A stretch of DNA of 64,000 nucleotides from Tuwongella immobilis (GCF_901538355.1 NZ_LR593887.1:5494920-5558919); one strand, 5' to 3'; shown: positions 53,126 to 62,418, counted from the stretch's first letter. A program made the numbers and translations. The notes: generated by a model from the letters alone, not told the origin.

Positions 53126-55666
53126 TCAATCCAGGTAAATAAATTCGTTCGAGTTAATCGCCATCAAGCAGTATTGCCGGAATGCCTCGGCGGCGTTCAG
53201 CTTGAATTCCTGTTGCAGCTTATCCAGGAACGCGGCATCGGCGGCCACTTCTTCGGCGGTCGGCGCTCGGCCCACCGTCAGGCGAATCACACGGCAAATC
53301 TGGGCATTTCGGTCTTTGGGTTCATCCTTCAGCACGCGTTCGGCCAGCGATTGCGCTTGCTGATTCGTGAATTCCCCGTTGAGCATCCCCAATGCCTGCG
53401 TGGGCACCGTTGTGGTGTACCGCACCGGGCAACTGGTATCCGGGTCGGCCTGGTCGTGCTGAATCAGAATCGGCACTTGCAGCGATCGCTTAATGTGGAC
53501 ATACACACTGCGACGATTCGCTTGTTCGGGCGGCGACGTGTGCCACCCCTGCCCTGGAACCGATTGCCCAGCCAGCACTTCACGCGGAATCGGCGGATAA
53601 ATACTCGGCCCGAACATCTGCGCATTCAACGAGCCGCTTACCGCCAAAATGCTGTCCCGCACTTCTTCCGCAATCAACCGACGCATCGGAAACCGCCACA
53701 GCAGTTGATTGGCCGGATCGACCTGCAACGCCTTGGGTTCCCCCTTCGACGATTGCTGATAGGTGCTGGACATCAGCATCAGCTTATGCATCTTCTTGAC
53801 CGACCAGTTGGCATCCATGAACTGTTGGGCCAAATAATCGAGCAATTCCGGGTGCGTGGGCGCTTCGCCGATCTTGCCGAAATCATTCGAGCTAGGAACA
53901 ATCCCCTTGCCGAAATGGTGCTGCCACAAGCGATTGACGAACACCCGAGCCGTGAGCGGATTCTCCTTCGAGGCGATCCAGTTGGCCAACACGGTGCGAC
54001 GGCCACTCGATTTGGCATCGCGTTTGACTTCCGGCAGCTTCGGCTTCGGGAAGCCCAACACCGTCGGGAACGCCGGTTCCACGATCGGACCTTGGGCGTG
54101 TGCATTGCCACGCAGATGCACGTGCGTCGGCGGCGGGAACGGATTGGCCCGATTCACCGCCAACGCCAATTCCTGACGCGGCGACGGGGCACGCGAGATG
54201 CGGTCCAGATCACGACGCAATCGGTCGAGCTGCCGCTGTTCTTCTCGCTGAATGAACTTCGGCAGTTGCTCCCGAATCACCTTCGGACGCTCATCTCCTT
54301 CCGAAGCGCGTTGCAGCGGCGCGGGCATCCGTTTGATCACCTGATCTTCCAACTTGGTGATCTCGCCACGCAGTTTCATCTTGCGATTTTCCCGTTCTTC
54401 GCGTTCCTGCGGGGTCAATTCGCGGAATTCCTTCGGCGTAATGTCCGCCAGGTTATTCGGCGAGGAGACATCCCGCGTATCGCTGTATCGGGAAATATCC
54501 ACAAAGAACGCCTTCAGCGCGTAGTAATCGGTTTGCGGCATGGGGTCGATCTTGTGATCGTGGCAGCGGGCACAGTTCATCGTCATGCCCAAAAACACTT
54601 GCGAAGTCGTGGCCACAATCTCATCGAATTCATCCGCCACCGCTTGCGGGTAATCCGCCGGCTCATCGTCCCACAGGCCAATGCGGTAGAACCCCGTGGC
54701 GATCATGTTTTCCGGCTTGTTCCGATCGATTTCGTCTCCGGCCAACTGTTCGCGGATGAATTGATCGAACGGCTTGTCATCGTTGAACGATTTGATGACA
54801 TAGTCCCGATAGCGCCAGACATTCGGCTTGGGGCCATCGCGCTCGTAGCCGTTGGTTTCGGCGTAATGCACCAGATCCAGCCAATGTCGGCCCCACTTCT
54901 CGCCATAATGCGGGCTGGCCAGCAGTGCATCCACCAACCGCTCATAGGCATTCGGGGAATTGTCATTCACGAAGGCGTCGATCTGTTCCGGTGTCGGCGG
55001 CAGGCCGGTCAAATCGTAGTACAACCGACGCACCAGCGACAGCTTATCTGCGGGCGGATTCGGCTTCAGCCCCTTGGCTTCGAGTTTCGCCAGAATGAAT
55101 GCATCAATCGGATTTTGGATCCAATCGGCTTGCTTGACCGCCGGAATCGGCTGCGGCTTCACGGGCTGATAGGCCCAATACTTGCGATCTTCATCGGTGA
55201 CTTTGCCGCGGGTCGATTTGCTCGCCGCCGCCACCAGCGCATTGGCCGGGAATGGCAACTTGCGATTGGCCCATTCGGTGAGCTTGGCGATTTTGTCAGC
55301 CGGCAACTTGCCCGAGGGGGGCATTTCCAGCCCGTCGCGGTATTCAATCGCCTTCAGGAAATTGGAATCGCGGAGTTTGTCCAGCAGCACCGCCGGCCCC
55401 AGATCGCCCCCCTTCAGGAAGCGTTCTCGATTCTCCATGGAGAAGTTGCCACGCTCTTTGCCATCGCCGTGGCATTTGTAGCAATTCTGCTTGAGAATCG
55501 GCAGAATTTCCTTCTCGTAAAACGCGACATCTTCCGCCGAAAAGGCGACCGGCTTCTCGGCCGGGGGTGGGGTCTCGGCCACCAGGCGACGTTGACTGAC
55601 CAACACGGTCAGCACGCCCGCCGCCAGCAGCAGCCCGGCCAGCAGCCGGGTTCGTCGGTGCATCAT
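53126..55666 (-). CDS. PSCyt1-DUF1549-DUF1553 planctomycetal cytochrome C protein
   Basis: This 846-residue protein has a signal/anchor (LLAGLLLAAGVLTVLVS). Next is a Planctomycete cytochrome C domain with one CxxCH haem motif (CYKCH, Cys62-His66) and NFSMENRERFLKGGD. DUF1549 follows (RLYYDLTGLPPTPEQIDAFV, HYGEKWGRHWLDLVHYAETNG) and contains a second CxxCH (MNCARCHDHKIDP). DUF1553 is in the C-terminal half (VFVNRLWQHHFGKGIV, SSTYQQSSKGEP, RRLIAEEVRDSILAVSG, ALGMLNGEF). ATG 55666 or the adjacent 55663 is the start; the frame upstream overlaps the FecR gene. It is probably a membrane-bound multi-domain redox/sugar-processing protein. Partner: DUF1501, 22 nt downstream. Confidence 0.94.
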   Translation of the reverse strand: MMHRRTRLLAGLLLAAGVLTVLVSQRRLVAETPPPAEKPVAFSAEDVAFYEKEILPILKQNCYKCHGDGKERGNFSMENRERFLKGGDLGPAVLLDKLRDSNFLKAIEYRDGLEMPPSGKLPADKIAKLTEWANRKLPFPANALVAAASKSTRGKVTDEDRKYWAYQPVKPQPIPAVKQADWIQNPIDAFILAKLEAKGLKPNPPADKLSLVRRLYYDLTGLPPTPEQIDAFVNDNSPNAYERLVDALLASPHYGEKWGRHWLDLVHYAETNGYERDGPKPNVWRYRDYVIKSFNDDKPFDQFIREQLAGDEIDRNKPENMIATGFYRIGLWDDEPADYPQAVADEFDEIVATTSQVFLGMTMNCARCHDHKIDPMPQTDYYALKAFFVDISRYSDTRDVSSPNNLADITPKEFRELTPQEREERENRKMKLRGEITKLEDQVIKRMPAPLQRASEGDERPKVIREQLPKFIQREEQRQLDRLRRDLDRISRAPSPRQELALAVNRANPFPPPTHVHLRGNAHAQGPIVEPAFPTVLGFPKPKLPEVKRDAKSSGRRTVLANWIASKENPLTARVFVNRLWQHHFGKGIVPSSNDFGKIGEAPTHPELLDYLAQQFMDANWSVKKMHKLMLMSSTYQQSSKGEPKALQVDPANQLLWRFPMRRLIAEEVRDSILAVSGSLNAQMFGPSIYPPIPREVLAGQSVPGQGWHTSPPEQANRRSVYVHIKRSLQVPILIQHDQADPDTSCPVRYTTTVPTQALGMLNGEFTNQQAQSLAERVLKDEPKDRNAQICRVIRLTVGRAPTAEEVAADAAFLDKLQQEFKLNAAEAFRQYCLMAINSNEFIYLD

Positions 55667-55713
55667 TCGCTCATCCTCCAGAGAGATGTCTCGATTCCGA
55701 TCGAGCCGGGGAG

Positions 55714-57372
55714 TCAGGGGGTGGTGGGTTGTTGCGTCCAAACGGTTGCACTTAACTCTCGAATGAACAACGTCTTGCGCACATCCGAAAGCGTGTTTGC
55801 ACCGAAGATTCCCGCATGCAAATCGGTTCGCCCGTCCAAGTATTCCGGGTGCCGAATGCTCAACGTGCTTGCGGTGCCCGCCGTCCGATTCTCCACCGTC
55901 AACGCATAGCGGCCCGCAGTTCGCTTGAGCGTCATTCGCACCTCGTCACCGGTGCTAAAGACTCCCAGAAAGTGCGAATCCATATCGATGCCGTTGCGAT
56001 TGTTCACAAAAAAGATGCGGTAGATGTCTTGCCCCTTTTCCGAGGCACGGATCAATCCGCCGCGAATCACTCGGTTACTTCGATCGCCGATGTATAGCCC
56101 GAATTGGCCCACCCGCTGCAACGCGGGGATATCCGGCACCGTAATCGAGATTTCGAAATCTTCGTCCCGAGTGAAGCCCAAACTGCGCAACGGAATCCCG
56201 AAGTATTCCCCCGTTGGCATGTTGATTTGGTGGTTAATGTCGCTATTGGTGGTCGTCAGTTCGAGCCGCTTTTCTGGGATATTCAGGAACAGATTCGGAT
56301 CATTCTCCGGCAATTTGTTCCCGGTCCCCGGCAGCCGATGCGTCAGCCCAATCCCCTGCCCCTTGGCATCTCGAATCGAGCCCGCTTCCGGGTGCGCTCG
56401 GTCGAATCGCAGCGCCAGGGTGCGCGGCACAATCACCGCCGGCGGGACAATCGCCCGCGTAAAGGCCTGCGATTGTTCCGGTGCGCTGGGGCGTTTCGGC
56501 CCCGCAAGCTCCGCATCCAAGCGGACCATTTCATTGGGCTTCAGCGAATGCACCGGCCCGGTATCCGCACCATTTTCGCCACGCTGATTGGCCAGCACTT
56601 CGCCTTCAAACACGACCACATCGGTGGTGCCCGAATCATTCACGGAAACGCCGAACTCTGTGCCCAAATCGACGACTTTGCCCGTGGGTGACAGCACCGT
56701 GAAGCCGTGGGCGGATTCCGGCACTTTGGCGGCGAGTCGGCCCCGCTGCAACCGGACTTGCGATTCGGAAAGCAACCGCAATTCCGCTGGCCCTTCCAGC
56801 AGCACGGTCGCCTGATTGCTAAACCGCAACTCGGCAAGTCCGCCCGCCAGTTGGATCGTATCCCCCACATGGAACCCGGCTCGCTTGGTGGCATCGTTCA
56901 CCCAGCGGCAGTTTTGCGCATTGGTCAGCCAAGCCACAATCGGCGGATTGGCAAGAGGTTGCGGCAAATTCGCATCGCCCGCCCCCGCATCTGCAATCGC
57001 CATTCCGCCCAGCGGTGGCGGATCGTCGATACGCTCACCGGGCAGCCGCCACACACCGCCCAGACGCAGCACCACACCAACCGCGAGCAGCAGTGCCACC
57101 GCCACGCTCATCGGCAGCCAGCGCGGCAGCGACCGTCGCGGGGTAGCCGGAGCTGTCACCGAAGCCGGCGCAACCCCATCGGCGAGCGGCAGCAACCCAG
57201 GTGGGCGACGATCGTGCATTCGCCCTAAGTCGGCTTCCAGCATCGACATCTGCACGAATTGCTGACGGGCCGCCGGATCGGCTTGCAGGCGAGCCGAAAG
57301 CTCCGCCATGCCGTCGGCATCGAGGGTTCCCTCGAAATAGGCGTCAATCAGTTCTAGCAAGGATCGGTTCAT
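55714..57372 (-). CDS. FecR-domain membrane protein with C-terminal lectin-like domain
   Basis: This 552-residue protein has a cytosolic N terminus like short anti-sigma regions (SLLELIDAYFEGTLDADGMAEL). A membrane helix follows at about residues 85-105 (MSVAVALLLAVGVVLRLGGVW), then an external FecR domain (ELRFSNQATVLLEGPAELRLLSESQVRLQRGRL and TVLSPTGKVVDLGTEFGVSV). The C-terminal 230 residues form a jelly-roll/lectin-like domain (FGLYIGDRSNRVIRGG, VRMTLKRTAGRYALTVENRT). Its start overlaps the sigma stop by 4 bp (ATGA). It is the likely sensor and regulator for that sigma factor, with the lectin domain perhaps sensing glycans. Confidence 0.93.
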   Translation of the reverse strand: MNRSLLELIDAYFEGTLDADGMAELSARLQADPAARQQFVQMSMLEADLGRMHDRRPPGLLPLADGVAPASVTAPATPRRSLPRWLPMSVAVALLLAVGVVLRLGGVWRLPGERIDDPPPLGGMAIADAGAGDANLPQPLANPPIVAWLTNAQNCRWVNDATKRAGFHVGDTIQLAGGLAELRFSNQATVLLEGPAELRLLSESQVRLQRGRLAAKVPESAHGFTVLSPTGKVVDLGTEFGVSVNDSGTTDVVVFEGEVLANQRGENGADTGPVHSLKPNEMVRLDAELAGPKRPSAPEQSQAFTRAIVPPAVIVPRTLALRFDRAHPEAGSIRDAKGQGIGLTHRLPGTGNKLPENDPNLFLNIPEKRLELTTTNSDINHQINMPTGEYFGIPLRSLGFTRDEDFEISITVPDIPALQRVGQFGLYIGDRSNRVIRGGLIRASEKGQDIYRIFFVNNRNGIDMDSHFLGVFSTGDEVRMTLKRTAGRYALTVENRTAGTASTLSIRHPEYLDGRTDLHAGIFGANTLSDVRKTLFIRELSATVWTQQPTTP

Positions 57373-57941
57373 GAGTCGCCTTTGTCCGCAGCGGTCCAAT
57401 GATTCAAGCGACGCTGGATGCAGTCCAGCAATTTGCGACGAATGCGTCGCAGCGAGTTATACACGCTCTGAGTCGAGCGATCATCGCGTTGTGCCACCCG
57501 GTGAACCCCCTCGGAATCGGCGTAGCATTCGCGCACCAAGGAGCGTTCGTCGTCGGGCAAGCGGGTAAGACACAATTCCAGGGCGGCCCGTCGTTGTTCA
57601 AATTCGTTGTGCGAACTCGCCTCGAATGCTTCCGCGAGTTGGTTCGCGACCTCATCGGAGAACACCAGCCGCTGCCGCGATTGGGTGCGCAGAAAATTCA
57701 ATGCCTCGCCTCGGGCCACGCCACACGCCCAGGCAAAAAACGAGCGTTGCGGGTCGTATTGATCGAACTTGTTCCACAAAATGAAGCTGGTCTGCTGAAA
57801 CAGATCCTCGGCATGGTGGACATCCCGGACCAACGCGACCAAGTACCCCCGCAGCCAATCCGAATGGGCCTGAATGAGCGTCGCAAATTCCAGGCTCCGG
57901 CGGAAACTCGCATCGCCGGGATCTCGCGGGGTATCGGTCAT
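57369..57941 (-). CDS. RNA polymerase sigma-70 family (ECF) sigma factor
   Basis: This 190-residue sigma factor has region 2 (HAEDLFQQTSFILWNKFDQYDPQRSFFAWACGVARGEALNFLR) and region 4 (LTRLPDDERSLVRECYADSEGVHRVAQRDDRSTQSVYNSLRRIRRKL). The start at 57941 is set by GAGGA 5 nt upstream. The longer frame to 58025 is rejected because it runs into the terminator of the upstream gene. It overlaps the FecR-domain gene by 4 bp and heads the run FecR, PSCyt1-DUF1549-DUF1553, DUF1501. Confidence 0.92.
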   Translation of the reverse strand: MTDTPRDPGDASFRRSLEFATLIQAHSDWLRGYLVALVRDVHHAEDLFQQTSFILWNKFDQYDPQRSFFAWACGVARGEALNFLRTQSRQRLVFSDEVANQLAEAFEASSHNEFEQRRAALELCLTRLPDDERSLVRECYADSEGVHRVAQRDDRSTQSVYNSLRRIRRKLLDCIQRRLNHWTAADKGDS

Positions 57942-58014
57942 GTCGTCCTCACAATCACATTCGTCCGCTGCGGTCGGATTGTAATCCAAGAAATGTCGAG
58001 ATTCCGCAAAATGC

Positions 58015-58063
58015 AAAAAACTCATCTGCGTCTCATTCCGAATACCGGAACGACACAGATGAG
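58015..58063 (-). terminator. Rho-independent terminator after the PQQ-propeller gene
   Basis: A 12-bp stem with one mismatch (58021-58032 with 58052-58063) encloses an inner 5-bp stem. On the minus strand it is followed by TTTTTT (58015-58020 are A on the plus strand). It lies 84 nt beyond the stop at 58148, so the sigma gene needs its own promoter downstream of this point. Confidence 0.88.
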
Positions 58064-58147
58064 CCGAACGAATCGTCGCGATTCCCGCCCCAGAATGACC
58101 GCCGAGCGAAGTCGAACCCCAGCAGGGCGGCCAAATCGAACGCGGGA

Positions 58148-59380
58148 TTATTTCAACGGCAGCGCAAACAAGGAATTAGCGGTGCGGACGATCAGCGTGC
58201 CATCCACCAGCGCGGGATGGGCCCAGGTTTCGCCGCAAATGCGCTTGGCGCGTGCCTTTTCGGTGTATTCCTTGCTATTGGCGGCAATCAGCACCAAGTC
58301 GCCGGTTTCTTCCAGCATCAGCACTTCGCCGTTGCCCAGGCCAATGAGCGTGGCGTGATATTTGCCCACGGGTTTGCGCTTCCACAACTCTTTGCCGGTG
58401 ACGACATCCACACAGCGCAGCGTCGCCGTCGGCGGGGGGATGATCTGCCCGGTCACCATCAGCAGCGTATTCCCCGCGAATGGGACCGGCGTGGTGAAGT
58501 AGCTGGTCAGCACTGGAGATTTCCACAACTGCTTCACCGGCGAGGGTTTGCCGTCCAGATCAATCGACAGGCCAATCGAGCCAACCGTCACCGAGGTGGC
58601 GATGAGCAGATCGCCCACCTTCACCGGCGTGGTCGAACTTTCGTTCAGCAAATCTTTGAACGGTTGTTCCCACAAGACCGTGCCATTTTCGGGATTCAGG
58701 CCAATGACGTGCGATCCGGTTAAGGCCACCAGTTGCGGCTTGCCGTCGAGTTCGAGCAACACCGGCGAAGAATAGCTGGCCGGATCGCTGCGGCACTTCC
58801 AAATCACCGCCCCATCGGTGAGGGAGAACGAAACCATCGATGCGCCTTTGGCCCCGACATTAACGATGACCTGGTTGCCCAACACGAGCGGCGAGGTGGA
58901 GACGCCGAAGGTCAGCTTGGGGGCATCGAATTGCTTGGCAGTATCGATCTGCCAGAGTTGGCTGCCATCGGTGGTTTTCCACGCGGTGAGAATGCCAGTG
59001 CTGCCCAGTGTGATGAGCGTTTCGCCGCTGACAGCCGGAGTCGATCGCGGCCCCAGTCCGAAGGGCGAGGTGAACGCGGGGCGTGTGTAAGTCTTTTCCC
59101 AGATTGGCTTTCCGGTGGCGAGTTCAAATGCTTGAACCCGCTCGGCTTCCTGCCCGGCGACCTTGGAATGCACAAAAATTTTGCCCGCCGCGACCACTGG
59201 CGAAGAATGGCCTTCCCCCACAGAAACCGACCAACTCGGCTTCAGCGGACCGGTCCAAGGGGCAATCGTTTCCGTGGAGATGCCGTTGCGATTGGGGCCA
59301 AGCCATTGGGGCCAATCCGCCGCCGACACGGCCCAAGGCGATACCAACGCCAGCCAGCCGGCCAACACGAACGCACGCAT
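58148..59380 (-). CDS. Secreted PQQ-like beta-propeller protein
   Basis: This 410-residue protein has a signal peptide (AFVLAGWLALVSPWAVSAADWP) directly followed by WPQWLGPNRNGIS, the usual start of planctomycete outer-membrane PQQ-like propellers. Repeated blades follow, for example GTVLWEQPFKDLL, VSFSLTDGAVIWKC and CVDVVTGKELWKRKPVG. GGGAGG precedes ATG 59380. No quinoprotein dehydrogenase active site is evident, so a structural or binding role (BamB-like) is more likely. It ends in an intrinsic terminator. Confidence 0.92.
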   Translation of the reverse strand: MRAFVLAGWLALVSPWAVSAADWPQWLGPNRNGISTETIAPWTGPLKPSWSVSVGEGHSSPVVAAGKIFVHSKVAGQEAERVQAFELATGKPIWEKTYTRPAFTSPFGLGPRSTPAVSGETLITLGSTGILTAWKTTDGSQLWQIDTAKQFDAPKLTFGVSTSPLVLGNQVIVNVGAKGASMVSFSLTDGAVIWKCRSDPASYSSPVLLELDGKPQLVALTGSHVIGLNPENGTVLWEQPFKDLLNESSTTPVKVGDLLIATSVTVGSIGLSIDLDGKPSPVKQLWKSPVLTSYFTTPVPFAGNTLLMVTGQIIPPPTATLRCVDVVTGKELWKRKPVGKYHATLIGLGNGEVLMLEETGDLVLIAANSKEYTEKARAKRICGETWAHPALVDGTLIVRTANSLFALPLK

Positions 59381-59414
59381 GGTGAATCCCTCCCAGATGA
59401 ATTCCAATGGGGAA

Positions 59415-60020
59415 TCAGTCTGGAAGTAATGGTAGCGATGTCCGGCCCGATGGCGATGGATGGTCGGCTTCGGCGAGTGGAATTCCCGCGCGTTCCGCCT
59501 GATTCAGAAAATAATGCAGCGGAGCGTATTCCCAATCCAATCCATGGGCTTGGGCCAACGATTTGAGTCGCTGGATTGCCATTTCCGTCAGATCGTTCGA
59601 TGTTTCCTGATAGGTAGGGTCGCAATAATAAATGCGGCATCCCAGCGGTCGTGGCTCGCGGGCGGTGCAGAGTTTGCGTTTCTGGAACGGGCAGTTCCCC
59701 GAATCCACCGGTTGCGAATACGGCGGGGCTTGTTCCAGCAGAATTTCCGCTTCAAAGGAACTCAGAAACAGCACATGGCCGACTTCCTCGAATCGGCAGC
59801 ATTTGCCGGAAGCATCGCATCGCGGCGAGATTGCGGCAATGGTGGCATCGATTTCGGCGTACAGTTCCCAGATCGCCTGGCGGACCGCATCGGGCAGCGC
59901 GGGCTTTCCGGGAAACACCCGCGAACCGGGGGGCGTGATCGGCGCGGCGGCATCGGCTGGCGAGGTGGGATCGGCCACCGCATCCGAATCCGGCGGAATC
60001 GAAGGCGCATCAGCGTTCAC
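59415..60020 (-). CDS. YkgJ-type Cys-cluster protein (Zn/Fe-S binding)
   Basis: This 201-residue protein has an Ala/Pro/Asp-rich N terminus of about 40 residues and then a UPF0153/YkgJ Cys cluster: RCDASGKCCRFEEVGHVLFLS, GNCPFQKRKLCTAREPRPLGCRIYYC. The eight Cys probably bind a metal or Fe-S centre. Its start overlaps the stop of the upstream YkgJ-type gene by 4 bp, so the two are coupled. It lies before the PQQ gene on the same strand (34-nt gap). Function unknown. Confidence 0.88.
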   Translation of the reverse strand: MNADAPSIPPDSDAVADPTSPADAAAPITPPGSRVFPGKPALPDAVRQAIWELYAEIDATIAAISPRCDASGKCCRFEEVGHVLFLSSFEAEILLEQAPPYSQPVDSGNCPFQKRKLCTAREPRPLGCRIYYCDPTYQETSNDLTEMAIQRLKSLAQAHGLDWEYAPLHYFLNQAERAGIPLAEADHPSPSGRTSLPLLPD

Positions 60021-60427
60021 AGGCGAATCACTTTCAGTCGGGCGGTAATTTCTTCGGCAGAGATCAATTGCCCCTGGCCGCTACCCGGACAGGATTCCAT
60101 GGTTCGTTGCCAATCGGCGGGCGTTCGCAAATTCGATTCCCAGAATGGCCACGTGCGACACTGAGCGGGACGCACCTCGTAAATGGTACACCCTTTGCCG
60201 GCTTCAAAGTAGATGCAGTCGCCGTTGATTTTTTCGCGGATGGTGCGGCCACGAGGTGCCCGGCGGGTGTGGACCGCCAGCACTTCGGCAGGATCAATTT
60301 TCAGAAATTCTGCGATGGCAGCGATTTCCGCCTCGCTCACCCAGACGTACCCCGGTTCTCCGGTGCAGCATTTCCCACATTGGGTACACTCGAACTGGAG
60401 ACCGTCTTGGTACCAGGGTTCACTCAT
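60017..60427 (-). CDS. YkgJ-family Cys-cluster protein
   Basis: This 136-residue UPF0153/YkgJ protein shows the canonical cluster: FECTQCGKCCTGEPGYVWVSEAE, GDCIYFEAGKGCTIYEVRPAQCRTWPFW and a later Cys in MESCPGSG. The Cys likely coordinate zinc or an Fe-S cluster. GGGAGGTG lies upstream of ATG 60427; a TTG at 60433 is in frame. The start of the second YkgJ-type gene overlaps its stop by 4 bp. The two proteins share the cluster but differ in length and tails, suggesting an old duplication. Confidence 0.93.
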   Translation of the reverse strand: MSEPWYQDGLQFECTQCGKCCTGEPGYVWVSEAEIAAIAEFLKIDPAEVLAVHTRRAPRGRTIREKINGDCIYFEAGKGCTIYEVRPAQCRTWPFWESNLRTPADWQRTMESCPGSGQGQLISAEEITARLKVIRL

Positions 60428-60601
60428 GACCAATCACCTCCCGAGAGCCGGGAACCGTCTGGATTGTCGCGAAACCGATTGGATTTCATCCTAGATGACG
60501 GATCGGCGATTGTCTATCGACATCGACCGGGTTCCGTTGCGATTCCCGTCGCAGGCCAAGGCGGTGGCAGACAGCCCGGCCCGACATGCTTCCAATCGCG
60601 A

Positions 60602-61015
60602 TTATTTTTCCAACTGGAAGGGGATGGTCTGCGATTTGGCTTCGACTTTGATCTTCAGCGTGGAGCTGGAATTGTACTTCGCGGGGAGGTACATTTCGTT
60701 CACCGGAACCATCTTGCCATCTTCGTCTTTGACGGTCTTTCCGGGAACCGTTCGGCTGCCGAGAATCTCGACGCGCATTTCCCCGGCTTCGCACTTCAGG
60801 CTGTATTTGCCATCGACAATGTCCCCGGAATATCCGCGGCCATCGCTGCCCAAATTGCGGAAGGTGATCGCCCCCTTCTCCACGGGCTTGCCGTTGTATT
60901 CGATCGTTCCTGAGACTTCGTACAGGCTGGGACCATCGCCTTGGCTGCACCCCGCAAAGAACCCAACGCCCAACGCGAGCAGCACTGCCGAACACCAACG
61001 CACCGATCGAGGCAT
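60602..61015 (-). CDS. Small lipoprotein with transthyretin-like (carboxypeptidase-regulatory) fold
   Basis: This 137-residue lipoprotein has a signal with lipobox LGVGFFAGC. The body VSGTIEYNGKPVEKGAITFRN and GDIVDGKYSLKCEAGEMRVEI matches the beta-sandwich regulatory-domain type common in planctomycetes next to DUF1559 proteins. CAGGAG precedes ATG 61015. It lies 122 nt after the DUF1559 gene on the same strand, separated by a hairpin. Function unknown, probably surface-associated. Confidence 0.88.
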   Translation of the reverse strand: MPRSVRWCSAVLLALGVGFFAGCSQGDGPSLYEVSGTIEYNGKPVEKGAITFRNLGSDGRGYSGDIVDGKYSLKCEAGEMRVEILGSRTVPGKTVKDEDGKMVPVNEMYLPAKYNSSSTLKIKVEAKSQTIPFQLEK

Positions 61016-61050
61016 AAACACTCCTGATTTCGGGAATCCAAACGGAATCA

Positions 61051-61085
61051 ATCACCCGCCTCACGCAGTTCGCAAGGCGGGTGAT
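61051..61085 (-). terminator. 11-bp hairpin after the DUF1559 gene
   Basis: Arms 61051-61061 and 61075-61085 pair perfectly with a 13-nt loop, 52 nt beyond the stop of the minus-strand DUF1559 gene and 35 nt before the lipoprotein start. No U tract is present on the minus strand. Confidence 0.55.
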
Positions 61086-61137
61086 CTTGGAGATCGTGAG
61101 ACACTGTCCGGGGGAGAGGAGAATCCGGAAGGTAGGC

Positions 61138-62109
61138 TTACTGGAGATCGGTCACGAGGCCATCGGCACGAGTTCCCAGCGCTTGCCAGGTCACGCGGTT
61201 GACATTGTTGGTGATGAATCGCACGGAGGCATCCCCCATGGCCGCGTTCACGCCACCGGTGTGATACGACCGGGCGAAGTTCCAGCGACCGGGCAACCCG
61301 AGGGTGAATCCGCTTTGGCAGGGAGCGCCATTGGGAGCGCTGGGCAGAGTCGTTGCCTTGCAGGTATACACGCGGTCGGCCACCGAGGTATTGGGCACTT
61401 CGAAGGTAGAAAACCCGTACGCGCCGTGCGGAGCGCCGCCCCAGACGCCGCCGAGTTCGCCCCAGCCGCCCGCACCATTGTTGCGAACCACGCCTTCGCT
61501 GGCCATCAACGTATTCGAGGTGCCATCGCTGACATCGGTCAGCTTGACCTTGGAGTCTCGGAAGAACATCCCACCGGCATCGCCCGAGGCGATATCACGC
61601 TGTGCCGCGACGTTGCCGGTCCAGGTGATTCCACCGGCCGAAACCGCATAGTTGGCTTGGAACGCCGTGGTGCCACCATTGGCCCCACGCCCCGGCCCGT
61701 TCGGATCAGACGGGCACACGAACGTATTCACCGCCACCCGCACTTGCGAGCCGGTCATTTGGTGAATCCATTGATCGCCACCGCTGTTGCGGCCCGTGGT
61801 GTCGGCCATGTATTGCCGGAACAGGTTGTCCTGCTCGACATACGGCAACACGAGTTGGAACCAGTTTTCTCGACGGCGATCGAGCCCGAGTTCCGTGAAG
61901 CCAAACGGCATCACCTGATTGGCATCGTGATAATTATGCAGCGACAGGGCAATTTGCTTGAGGTTGTTTTGGCAGCGCATCCGGGCGGCAGCTTCCCGAA
62001 CTTTCTGCACGGCAGGCAACAGCAGACCAATCAAAATCGCAATGATCGCAATCACCACCAACAACTCGATCAACGTGAAGCCACGCGACCGATTCCAAGA
62101 CCTCTGCAT
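61138..62109 (-). CDS. DUF1559 protein with type IV prepilin-like N terminus
   Basis: This 323-residue protein has a short basic leader and a prepilin cleavage/methylation motif ([11 protein letters not shown], cut before Phe). A long hydrophobic helix follows with [25 protein letters not shown]. The DUF1559 domain shows [17 protein letters not shown], the segment [24 protein letters not shown] and [10 protein letters not shown]. In planctomycetes these pseudopilin-like proteins are abundant and of unknown role. It is divergent from a second DUF1559 gene and followed by the lipoprotein gene. Confidence 0.95.
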   Translation of the reverse strand: MQRSWNRSRGFTLIELLVVIAIIAILIGLLLPAVQKVREAAARMRCQNNLKQIALSLHNYHDANQVMPFGFTELGLDRRRENWFQLVLPYVEQDNLFRQYMADTTGRNSGGDQWIHQMTGSQVRVAVNTFVCPSDPNGPGRGANGGTTAFQANYAVSAGGITWTGNVAAQRDIASGDAGGMFFRDSKVKLTDVSDGTSNTLMASEGVVRNNGAGGWGELGGVWGGAPHGAYGFSTFEVPNTSVADRVYTCKATTLPSAPNGAPCQSGFTLGLPGRWNFARSYHTGGVNAAMGDASVRFITNNVNRVTWQALGTRADGLVTDLQ

Positions 62110-62418
62110 GTATCCATCTCCGAATAATTCGACATATTAAGTAACTATCGATGTGACACCCAGGTCACCCCAGTATCCTTTCGGCAGCCGGAAAGAAATC
62201 AAGAGGATCATCACAATTTCCTCACAATCGAGAAGGTTTTTCCGAACAGTGGGGACAATGTGTAGGATACAGATGCCGATTTCTGGGACTTCCCACGTGG
62301 TCTCGACCGATTGTCCGCTCGGGTGCGGAAATCCAGATTCCTGGCAGTGGGTTGTGTCGCCCCCGACAATCGGGTAAGACAGATCCTGACGGGTACCAGC
62401 TTTCCTAGGAATGCGATG
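62110..62418. other. Intergenic region between divergent DUF1559 genes
   Basis: About 309 nt between the two divergent starts must contain both promoters. Features visible are a short inverted repeat (62153-62157 with 62164-62168, 6-nt spacer) about 45 nt upstream of the minus-strand gene, and AGGA at 62407-62410 serving the plus-strand gene. No well-spaced -35/-10 pair was convincing. Confidence 0.35.

Noticed and set aside
53174-55909. 911-codon plus-strand frame opposite the DUF1549/DUF1553 gene
   Set aside because: It is a shadow of the minus-strand gene, whose haem motifs and domains are clear; the Arg/Gln/His-rich composition is typical of such shadows.
57942-58025. Longer start for the ECF sigma factor
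   Set aside because: It would begin inside the terminator hairpin/U tract of the upstream gene. GAGGA precedes ATG 57941.
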